10,961 bases of DNA from CAYHPR01 sp964358895 (GTDB lineage Archaea; Micrarchaeota; Micrarchaeia; CABMEP01), in contig CAYHPR010000019.1 of assembly GCA_964358895.1 (NCBI GenBank), positions 1-10,961 of the forward strand, read 5' to 3'. The translations under genes were made by a program, and so were the position numbers. Positions 6,410-10,961 of the stretch are shown here, one piece after another. The notes below the pieces were generated by a model that saw only the letters and a list, made by a program, of their open reading frames with translations, ran no database searches and was not told where the DNA came from. The stretch's first letter is position 1. Each line of letters begins with the position of its first letter.

Positions 6410-6853
6410 TTATCTCATTGTCAGTTTAATATTCAATTTTCTCACGACAAACAAAATTATGCTATAACTTAAGATCAACAATCCGATGTACATAAAATAT
6501 GCGGCGAAAGACTGTAGTTCAGCAAAAGGAAGGCCAATTGATAAAATTCCGAAATTAAAAAGCAATAGTTCCCTAGAAACAGATTCCCTTTCTCGCTTAT
6601 ATTTTAAATAAAGAAACGACGCAAACAAAAAAAGAATAAACGCAAACAACCAGATAAAGGGTCTATAAGGTTCTAGAAGTATTAGGGGTGTTGCAGCTAT
6701 TGCGATGCCTAAGATTGGCAGAAGTGAAAATAATGCAGAACCTGTACCGCAGGTTGTTTGACAGGCAGCAGAACTACCACTGAGCAGACTGATAAGTCCA
6801 GAGATGCTTGAAAGAGAACTAGAAATACGCTCTTTTAGAAAGTTTAGTTTCAC
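6410..6853 (-). CDS. Membrane protein with MerT-like CxxxC...LEPYRP segment
   Basis: A 147-aa membrane protein with about four hydrophobic segments. C31-x3-C35 lies before a helix, and LEPYRP at 60-65 is followed by a long helix (66-85). The spacing and the LEPYRP string recall the MerT mercuric transporters, where a Cys pair precedes a helix and LxxLEPYRP. I therefore infer a heavy-metal or thiol-related membrane role, not a proven mercury function. Start GTG 6853 is chosen for AGGTAATC just upstream and for lack of overlap with the protease gene, which ends at 6879. The frame is open further upstream, into the protease coding region. An upstream GATT duplication could mean that this was once the C-terminal part of the protease. 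It is the third gene of the minus-strand unit. Confidence 0.6.
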   Translation of the reverse strand: MKLNFLKERISSSLSSISGLISLLSGSSAACQTTCGTGSALFSLLPILGIAIAATPLILLEPYRPFIWLFAFILFLFASFLYLKYKRERESVSRELLLFNFGILSIGLPFAELQSFAAYFMYIGLLILSYSIILFVVRKLNIKLTMR

Positions 6854-6876
6854 GTGATTACCTACAATTAGCTTAG

Positions 6877-6884
6877 AATCAATC
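6877..6884. repeat. 4-bp tandem duplication at the protease stop
   Basis: AATCAATC on the plus strand reads GATTGATT on the coding strand and creates the TGA stop. Removing one copy joins the protease frame to the downstream frame as ...EQEKDSKLIVGN..., which fits the E-x-E-x-D region of M48/M56 enzymes. Confidence 0.6.
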
Positions 6885-7556
6885 TTTTTCCTGTTCTTGT
6901 ACAAGTGCATGAATTGCTTTTGAATTAAGAACACCCGTAGGTGAGAATATAGAAAGGATGATTGCAGTTGCTTTCATGAAAGGGTCCATTCGCTTAAGAT
7001 GCTGAAGCTCGTGACCCATTATAATTTCAGCTTCTTCTTGCTTATCCACGTCTTCTATCAAGCCAACTGAAAGAACAACGTGATTGGAATTTCCACAAAC
7101 TGAAAATGCTTGGAGCTCAGCACTGTCAATGTAGTGCAAACTCGGCATCTTCATATTATTTTTTTGACTAATTGCCAAACATGAATCGTAAAAAAGTGGC
7201 GCATCCTCCCTCTTTATTCGTTTAGCACTTATTGCGAAAAGAAAGATCTTAGATCCAAAGAAATAGAATAAGATTGTTGCAGAAATTGCTAGGAATGGCA
7301 AGGAATAGCCAATTAGATTCATTATTGAACATAACGACAGACCGATAGTGCAGCCCATACCCATCATTACATAAAGGATAGGAAATGACGTAAGGAGTAT
7401 AGAACTGTATATCGCACCGACTTTGAGAGTATAATTTTTGAATAACCCTTTTGACTTGTATAGAGCAAAAGAACCCAAAAGAGTAAGGCCTAGAAAAGTA
7501 AGAATACTTGTCTGCTCGATGCATCCGCTGAAACAACCAATAATATCGAACACCAT
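6879..7556 (-). CDS. M56/M48-type membrane zinc metalloprotease (BlaR1-like)
   Basis: Predicted integral-membrane zinc protease of 225 aa. Three or four hydrophobic segments fill residues 15-110. The protease domain follows: SAELQAFSVCG and VLSVGLIEDV (typical strands before the site), then HELQH (182-186) and KRMDP, as in M56 BlaR1/MecR1 and M48 enzymes. A third Glu ligand is expected in the terminal EQEKD; E221 or E223 fits. The chain stops right there, whereas relatives continue. No penicillin-binding sensor domain is present. Cys pairs at C8/C12 and C69/C76 lie in or near membrane segments. ATG 7556 is preceded by GGCGGGA; an in-frame TTG at 7610, next to the repressor stop, is the alternative start. 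Gene order after a BlaI-type repressor suggests that it inactivates the repressor on a signal. Confidence 0.8.
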   Translation of the reverse strand: MVFDIIGCFSGCIEQTSILTFLGLTLLGSFALYKSKGLFKNYTLKVGAIYSSILLTSFPILYVMMGMGCTIGLSLCSIMNLIGYSLPFLAISATILFYFFGSKIFLFAISAKRIKREDAPLFYDSCLAISQKNNMKMPSLHYIDSAELQAFSVCGNSNHVVLSVGLIEDVDKQEEAEIIMGHELQHLKRMDPFMKATAIILSIFSPTGVLNSKAIHALVQEQEKD

Positions 7557-7610
7557 ATTATCCCGCCATATCTGTTTGTTATTTTCGCGCCGTTTGTCAG
7601 TCTTGGCCAA

Positions 7611-8000
7611 TTATCGTTTACTGTGTCCATTAGACTGACGAATCTTAGATAATGCTTCCTTTGAGAAATATGATGCGACACCTGGGCCGAACACCCTTAT
7701 CACCCGCTCAGCAAATACTCTAGAGATGTCCTTACCTAAGTCTTCTTTGCTAAACTTTGGAGAATAGACATAATGAAGTCCACCTCTTCCTTTCTCAATT
7801 CTTCTACTAACCAACCCTTTCTTATAAAGCCGGTCAAGTGTAACTACAACCGTTGTTGAAGCAATATCCTTGCGTTTAATTTTTTTGTAGATCTGGCTAG
7901 CAGTAGCTTCACTATTCTGCCAAAGATGACACATTATGCAGTCTTCAAGATCGCTGAATACCATGCAATCCTTATCTAAATCAATCTTAGTTATCTTCAT
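7611..8000 (-). CDS. BlaI/MecI-family winged-helix repressor
   Basis: A 129-aa DNA-binding repressor. The winged helix spans about residues 15-82: the 'LW' strand motif (HLWQNSEATASQIYKKI), recognition helix TTVVVTLDRLYKKGLV and a wing ending HYVYSP. A dimerisation part with alternating helices follows (SKEDLGKDISRVFAERV...FGPGVASYFS), which is the BlaI/PenR layout. Family members bind inverted repeats at their own promoter and are released by cleavage through a partner M56 protease; the next gene is such a protease. Unusual are C12 and the C21-x2-C24-H25 cluster in the first helix, where relatives have hydrophobic residues, which hints at metal or thiol sensing. Start ATG 8000 has GGGAG upstream. 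Inverted repeats lie at 8033-8045 and 8050-8061. Confidence 0.88.
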   Translation of the reverse strand: MKITKIDLDKDCMVFSDLEDCIMCHLWQNSEATASQIYKKIKRKDIASTTVVVTLDRLYKKGLVSRRIEKGRGGLHYVYSPKFSKEDLGKDISRVFAERVIRVFGPGVASYFSKEALSKIRQSNGHSKR

Positions 8001-8024
8001 TCTCCCACAGAAACTTTGATTAAT

Positions 8025-8034
8025 AATTTTAAAA
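8025..8034 (-). promoter_or_regulatory. TATA box of the blaI-like unit
   Basis: Minus-strand TTTTAAAATT is centred about 29 bases before ATG 8000. It overlaps the end of the AATGC-TTT-GCATT dyad. Confidence 0.5.
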
Positions 8035-8061
8035 TGCTTTGCATTCGTTGTTAATCTTAAC
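8033..8061. promoter_or_regulatory. Two inverted repeats upstream of the blaI-like gene
   Basis: AATGC-TTT-GCATT (8033-8045) and GTTAA-TC-TTAAC (8050-8061) are both perfect dyads placed at and just upstream of the TATA box. BlaI-family repressors bind short dyads at their own promoters, so one or both may be the autoregulatory operator. They do not match the bacterial TACA/TGTA consensus. Confidence 0.45.
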
Positions 8062-8084
8062 TGAACTAATTGGTTATAACTAAA

Positions 8085-8399
8085 CTAAAAATCTGACAAC
8101 GTACCCAACCGCAACTTTAGATCTTCAGACATCTTTTCAGGACTCCATGGTGGGTCCCAGACTAGATTTATTACAACTTCAATTTTTTGCTTAGCACTTA
8201 CACTGCTAACTTTTTCTCGTATATCATCTAAAAGCATAGGTGCATATGGACAAGACGGAGAAGTCATTGTTACATCAAGATAAATTTTATTCTGATCAAC
8301 TTTAACAGAATAGATTAATCCCAAATCAACTACGTTTTCGTTAAGTTCTGGATCAAGGCACTTTCTTAATGCATCATACACCTGTTCTTCGTTTACCAT
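8085..8399 (-). CDS. MIP18/DUF59 iron-sulfur cluster assembly protein
   Basis: A 104-aa protein of the MIP18 (DUF59, SufT/PaaD-like) family, which acts in iron-sulfur cluster assembly or delivery in the cytosol. Conserved blocks are DPEL (16-19), VVDLGLIY (23-30), the MTSPSCPYAPML block with C50 at 45-56, and WDPPWSPEKMSE (81-92). Length is normal for the single-domain form. Start ATG 8399 is chosen because a TATA-like box (8426-8433) lies about 26 bases upstream; the longer frame to 8438 would run through that box. It is divergent from the thioredoxin operon and possibly shares its promoter element. Confidence 0.9.
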   Translation of the reverse strand: MVNEEQVYDALRKCLDPELNENVVDLGLIYSVKVDQNKIYLDVTMTSPSCPYAPMLLDDIREKVSSVSAKQKIEVVINLVWDPPWSPEKMSEDLKLRLGTLSDF

Positions 8400-8425
8400 A
8401 AAACCAATATAAATATCCAATAAAC

Positions 8426-8433
8426 ATTTAAAT
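8426..8433. promoter_or_regulatory. Shared, palindromic TATA element for MIP18 and thioredoxin genes
   Basis: ATTTAAAT reads the same on both strands. It is about 26 bases before ATG 8399 (minus) and 36 before ATG 8469 (plus; AAGGTAAT in the leader could be its ribosome binding site). A single TBP site could serve both directions. Confidence 0.45.
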
Positions 8434-8444
8434 AACAACTGTTA
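8433..8444. promoter_or_regulatory. Dyad TAACA-AC-TGTTA in divergent promoter
   Basis: A 5-2-5 inverted repeat abutting the shared TATA element. Its core ACAACTGTT recurs, inverted, at 10841-10849 in the other divergent promoter of this cluster, so it may be a common operator. Confidence 0.4.
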
Positions 8445-8468
8445 CAAATTATGTAAAGGTAATTCTAT

Positions 8469-9074
8469 ATGTCAAACCAAATTAGATTAGGCACACTACA
8501 CATACTCGCAGGCCTGTTAGTAGTTAGTGTTTTTTTCTATTTTGCCTTTTTATCACAACCTCAAATAAAACCGAGACTTAACATTACTACGCCACTAGAC
8601 TATTCTGTTGACGAAGAACTTGCTAAACTTCAGAACATAGGTGCAGGAAAAGGTGACACCGCACCAAACTTTACACTTAGTTTAACCGACGGAAAAACAG
8701 TTACGTTGAGCGAAGCAAAAAAAGACAAACCAGTATTATTGTACTTTTTTGCAACTTGGTGCTTGTCTTGCATAGAAGATCTAAAGACATTGAAGCCTAT
8801 TTATGAAAATTCGAGCGCCTCGGTGAGTTTCATAGTCGTAGACGTAGATTCTGAGGAGACTGTGGATGCGATTAAAGAATTTAAAGAAAAATACAATTTT
8901 CCTTACCAATTCGCAGCAGCAAATGATAATCTGCTAATAGATTATGGAATAATTAATACTGCAACTAAAGTTGCAATAACAAAGGATATTGGAAAGATAG
9001 TTTACAAAGGAGCTGGAGAACTTGGTGCTCAAGGTTGGACAATTTTGTTTAGAGACTTACCGACTGCTAACTGA
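8469..9074 (+). CDS. Membrane-anchored TlpA/ResA-like thioredoxin
   Basis: A 201-aa extracytoplasmic thiol-disulfide protein. One N-terminal membrane anchor (about 9-30) is followed by a linker and a redoxin-type domain: GDTAPNFTLSLTDGK (62-76, the AhpC-TSA/TlpA entry motif), the ATWCLSC active site (C98, C101), FIVVDVDSEE, and a C-terminal KDIGKIVYKG strand pair. Oddly, the segment where thioredoxin folds carry the cis-proline (usually G-T-P-T-T-F) reads NTATKVAI, with Ala at residue 165. The proline is absent, which may change substrate release or metal affinity. It is first of three plus-strand genes; the next starts 10 bases after its stop. Confidence 0.88.
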   Translation: MSNQIRLGTLHILAGLLVVSVFFYFAFLSQPQIKPRLNITTPLDYSVDEELAKLQNIGAGKGDTAPNFTLSLTDGKTVTLSEAKKDKPVLLYFFATWCLSCIEDLKTLKPIYENSSASVSFIVVDVDSEETVDAIKEFKEKYNFPYQFAAANDNLLIDYGIINTATKVAITKDIGKIVYKGAGELGAQGWTILFRDLPTAN

Positions 9075-9084
9075 GGTTTAAAGA

Positions 9085-9717
9085 ATGAAAACAGAATATT
9101 TGATATTAACTATTTTACTCGCTGTTCTAGCCGGATGCATAACGCAGAATCAAAATCCGGATCAAAATCAAAAAACCATTGTGGCAAATGCATCTAATTT
9201 AAACTCGGATAATACAACTAAGGAGAATATACGTGCAAATTTTGTCAACGAAGTGGCAAAACTAATCGCCGTAAGTTTCAATAGAAATCTGACAAAAACT
9301 GATTTTGAAACTGTAGAAAAATTTAAACCAAACAATCAGAACTATTCAGACTTGGTTGAAGAAGCAGAATTTTTTGTAAATATCAATGACACTGAACATG
9401 CTGCCCATACACTTGGTACGTTGCATGTTCTTGTACTTACGGACAAGTATGAGGTATGCGCATGGCACGGACTGAATCACATAGTTGAATTTGCAGCGTT
9501 CGGACGAAAAGATTTAGCAAACAGAAAAGCAGTAATTGTAGTTGAACGCTTGAAAGAATGGATGAATGAAGCTAAACAAACGCCTGGTTTATATCCCTGG
9601 ATGAATTTTACTGAAACTGAAACAGTTATAAAAACAATAAGCGATAAACTTAGTGTAGAAAACTTCAATATTACAACGGATGAAACTGAATTTTTAGAAT
9701 ATCGTGCAATTTGTTAG
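9085..9717 (+). CDS. His/Cys-rich lipoprotein, unknown function
   Basis: A 210-aa predicted lipoprotein. A short hydrophobic signal ends in the lipobox LAGC (C18), followed by an Asn/Gln/Asp-rich linker and a mostly helical domain. The core 104-135 carries EHAAH (H105, H108), H114 and the tight CAWHGLNH cluster (C125, H128, H132), which looks like a metal or heme ligand set. A further Cys (C210) is the very last residue. Several N-x-S/T sequons fit an extracellular location. I do not recognise the family. GAGG upstream of ATG 9085 overlaps the stop of the thioredoxin gene, and the next gene follows after 12 bases, so it works in one operon with a thioredoxin and another His-rich anchored protein. 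A role in extracytoplasmic metal or redox handling is inferred. Confidence 0.7.
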   Translation: MKTEYLILTILLAVLAGCITQNQNPDQNQKTIVANASNLNSDNTTKENIRANFVNEVAKLIAVSFNRNLTKTDFETVEKFKPNNQNYSDLVEEAEFFVNINDTEHAAHTLGTLHVLVLTDKYEVCAWHGLNHIVEFAAFGRKDLANRKAVIVVERLKEWMNEAKQTPGLYPWMNFTETETVIKTISDKLSVENFNITTDETEFLEYRAIC

Positions 9718-9729
9718 AGCAATGAGGAC

Positions 9730-10197
9730 ATGGGTAAACTTCCATACATTATATTCGCCGTAATAGTTATCGCGGGAATCTATTTTCTATTCTTAGCTCC
9801 GCTTCAAACTTGCCAAAGTGCACCTGCAAAAGAGATCAATATAGGAGGACATTCAGGAATAGCACTACATATCCATCCAGTTCTTAGTATAAGACTTGAA
9901 AGCGAAGGTAAAAAAATAGTTATCCCGACAAATGTTGGGGTTGGATCCAACATAATGCGCCCGATCCATACGCATGACGACACAGGCACCCTCCATGTTG
10001 AGTCACCATGCAACAGAGAATTTAAACTTGGAGAATTTTTTGGAGTATGGGGTCAAACATTTAACCGCACATGTATATTCCAGTACTGCAACAACGGCAG
10101 CAATAATGTACATCTGATCGTTAATGGTAAAGAAAGTAACGAATTTGAAAATCTGATTCTAAGAGACAATGATCAAATCGAGATTGTATACAAATAA
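9730..10197 (+). CDS. Anchored His-rich 'HTHD' protein, unknown function
   Basis: A 155-aa protein with an N-terminal membrane anchor (about 4-24) and an extracytoplasmic beta-rich domain. It shows LHIHP (H47, H49), a VIPTNVG strand, IHTHDDTGTLHVESP (H80, H82, H89), EFKLGEFFGVWGQ (97-109), cysteines at 94, 115 and 120, and a VNGKESNEFENL...IEIVY end. I recall this arrangement (HIHP, IPxNIG, HTHDxTGxxHVE, FxLGxFFxVWG) from uncharacterised archaeal and bacterial proteins. I know of no assigned function, and the histidines suggest metal binding. GAGG sits just before ATG 9730. It is the last gene of the thioredoxin operon and is convergent with the DUF2085-like gene 30 bases away. Confidence 0.75.
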   Translation: MGKLPYIIFAVIVIAGIYFLFLAPLQTCQSAPAKEINIGGHSGIALHIHPVLSIRLESEGKKIVIPTNVGVGSNIMRPIHTHDDTGTLHVESPCNREFKLGEFFGVWGQTFNRTCIFQYCNNGSNNVHLIVNGKESNEFENLILRDNDQIEIVYK

Positions 10198-10227
10198 GAA
10201 AGGAAAGCAATAATCAGAGAATAATAG

Positions 10228-10791
10228 CTATTTTTCTTCTTTAGTTATTTTTCTTCTTCCAAATTTATTGATAAGTACATTTGCAGTTGGTATCAAAAAG
10301 AATGGAATGGCTAAGCCAAGAATCACACCAGTTATTAGCCGAATCTGATTTGTACTTTCCCTCCATCCAAACAACTGAGTAAATCCGTCTATTCCTACTG
10401 GTGCTGCAGCGAGGATAAGAATCAAAATGTTTGGAATATTTTTCCCGTTTTTATCAGAAACAAAAGATAAAACCAATCCGCCAATCAACATCATAAGATA
10501 AATTGCCATGTCTCTTGCGTCTACAGGAAATTTATAACCTGTACCTTGATTATTTTGAACAACCTCGTATGTTGATTCACTAAATACTTTAGCTTGTAGT
10601 GTACAATCACTTATTCCATTATTGTACATGCAAAGGGATCTTGCCGTGAGCTGATGACAAATGTTATGAAATCCAGCATACAAACCTGGAGCAAGTTCAG
10701 ACCCAGATCTGGCAAGTATCGGAGTTAAAAAAATCAAAAAGTTAAGTATTAATAGGACAAAAACGTAAAAGTAATAAAATGAAATTCGCAT
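10228..10791 (-). CDS. DUF2085-like integral membrane protein
   Basis: A 187-aa polytopic membrane protein with about four hydrophobic segments: 7-27, 94-111, 119-133 and 152-172. DUF2085 landmarks are present: ICHQLTARSLC (44-54), the region before the second helix, PVGIDGFTQLFGWRES (131-146) and N-Q-I-R-L-I-T-G. The family's usual PVCARCTGIY is here PVDARDMAIY (89-98), with both cysteines replaced by Asp, so any Cys-based metal site or disulfide there is lost. C45, C54 and C63 remain in the N-terminal loop. Function of the family is unknown. The last ten residues are charged. ATG 10791 lies about 25 bases after a TATA box, so it is probably leaderless. Confidence 0.75.
   Translation of the reverse strand: MRISFYYFYVFVLLILNFLIFLTPILARSGSELAPGLYAGFHNICHQLTARSLCMYNNGISDCTLQAKVFSESTYEVVQNNQGTGYKFPVDARDMAIYLMMLIGGLVLSFVSDKNGKNIPNILILILAAAPVGIDGFTQLFGWRESTNQIRLITGVILGLAIPFFLIPTANVLINKFGRRKITKEEK
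10230..10258 (+). terminator. T-rich terminator after the thioredoxin operon
   Basis: Two T5 tracts (10231-10235 and 10248-10252) within a pyrimidine-rich stretch follow the last stop by about 30 bases. Archaeal transcription often ends at such oligo-T runs without a hairpin. It lies inside the 3' end of the convergent gene. Confidence 0.4.
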
Positions 10792-10810
10792 AGAGTAGGC
10801 ATAGGGAACA

Positions 10811-10820
10811 TATTTAAATT
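10811..10820 (-). promoter_or_regulatory. TATA box of the DUF2085-like gene
   Basis: Minus-strand AATTTAAATA is centred about 25 bases before ATG 10791. Confidence 0.55.
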
Positions 10821-10838
10821 ATTAACTGTAGAAGTATA

Positions 10839-10849
10839 ACAACAGTTGT
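10839..10849. promoter_or_regulatory. Dyad ACAAC-A-GTTGT in divergent promoter
   Basis: A perfect 5-1-5 inverted repeat between the promoters of the DUF2085-like gene and the last gene. AACAGTTGT within it is the inverse complement of 8435-8443. Confidence 0.4.
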
Positions 10850-10856
10850 AAAGCTT

Positions 10857-10866
10857 AGATATAATA
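10857..10866 (+). promoter_or_regulatory. TATA-like box of the last gene
   Basis: AGATATAATA is centred about 24 bases before ATG 10885. Confidence 0.4.
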
Positions 10867-10884
10867 GATACCGAGCGTGTGAAC

Positions 10885-10961
10885 ATGAATGACGAAACGG
10901 ACATACAAATCAATAAAGAATTTGTGATTTACTTACTAATAGGAATATTATCAATAGCAGT
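10885..10961 (+). CDS. Membrane protein start (3' partial), unknown
   Basis: Only 25 complete codons are visible: a 14-residue acidic/polar N-terminus followed by the start of a hydrophobic helix (VIYLLIGILSIA). The TATA-like box 24 bases upstream and the absence of stops support a real gene, divergent from the DUF2085-like gene. Too little remains to name it. Confidence 0.55.
   Translation, partial: MNDETDIQINKEFVIYLLIGILSIA

Noticed and set aside
7557..7610. TTG 7610 as start of the membrane protease
   Set aside because: No ribosome binding site is visible before it, whereas ATG 7556 has GGCGGGA. It is kept as an alternative because it abuts the repressor stop.
8400..8438. Upstream extension of the MIP18 protein
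   Set aside because: It would place the TATA element inside the coding region, and the conserved family length is met from ATG 8399.
1..10961. CRISPR arrays, tRNA or rRNA genes, insertion sequence transposases
   Set aside because: Reading both strands, I saw no regularly spaced repeats, no tRNA-like cloverleaf with conserved arms, no rRNA segments and no transposase domain.

Overview
The window is AT-rich and reads as archaeal. It carries RtcB and archease (RNA ligation), a stand-alone LAGLIDADG endonuclease, secreted proteins dense in N-x-S/T sequons, TATA-like boxes 22-30 bases before starts with very short leaders, and GGTGAT-type ribosome binding sites. The small lipoproteins and Cys-patterned surface proteins suggest a DPANN-type lineage (Micrarchaeota, Diapherotrites or Aenigmarchaeota-like). 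That placement is inference; no rRNA or marker gene is present. A run of exactly 100 Ns (5352-5451) joins two contigs.

Left contig. rtcB is 5'-truncated by the window edge, and all its active-site residues are intact. Its 3' end is overlapped antisense by a two-gene minus-strand unit: a 131-aa protein with an ATEKQ/LTKxxAS signature, then a LAGLIDADG endonuclease with N-terminal helix-turn-helix segments. The 5' region of this unit (2882-3203) holds a long hairpin and a second structure that could hide the ribosome binding site. Next come a minus-strand, Cys-rich, heavily sequoned lipoprotein-like protein and, divergent from it, a SAM methyltransferase. A 12-bp perfect palindrome lies between their promoters.

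Right contig. A CobW-type G3E GTPase, cut at its 5' end by the gap, is followed 14 bases later by archease, the activator of RtcB. Convergent to them is a minus-strand unit: a BlaI/MecI-type repressor, an M56/M48-type membrane metalloprotease (HELQH) and a membrane protein with a MerT-like CxxxC...LEPYRP segment. A 4-bp tandem duplication (GATT x2) sits exactly at the end of the protease and may have split one longer gene into two. A MIP18/DUF59 iron-sulfur assembly protein is divergent from a three-gene plus-strand operon: a membrane-anchored TlpA-like thioredoxin, a His/Cys-rich lipoprotein and a His-rich 'HTHD' anchored protein. The window ends with a DUF2085-like membrane protein (minus) and the start of an unidentified membrane protein (plus).

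Two themes emerge. One is RNA repair or splicing: rtcB and archease lie in one window, separated by a likely mobile unit and the gap. The other is extracytoplasmic metal/redox handling: the BlaI-M56-MerT-like unit, thioredoxin, His/Cys-rich surface proteins, MIP18 and the G3E GTPase.
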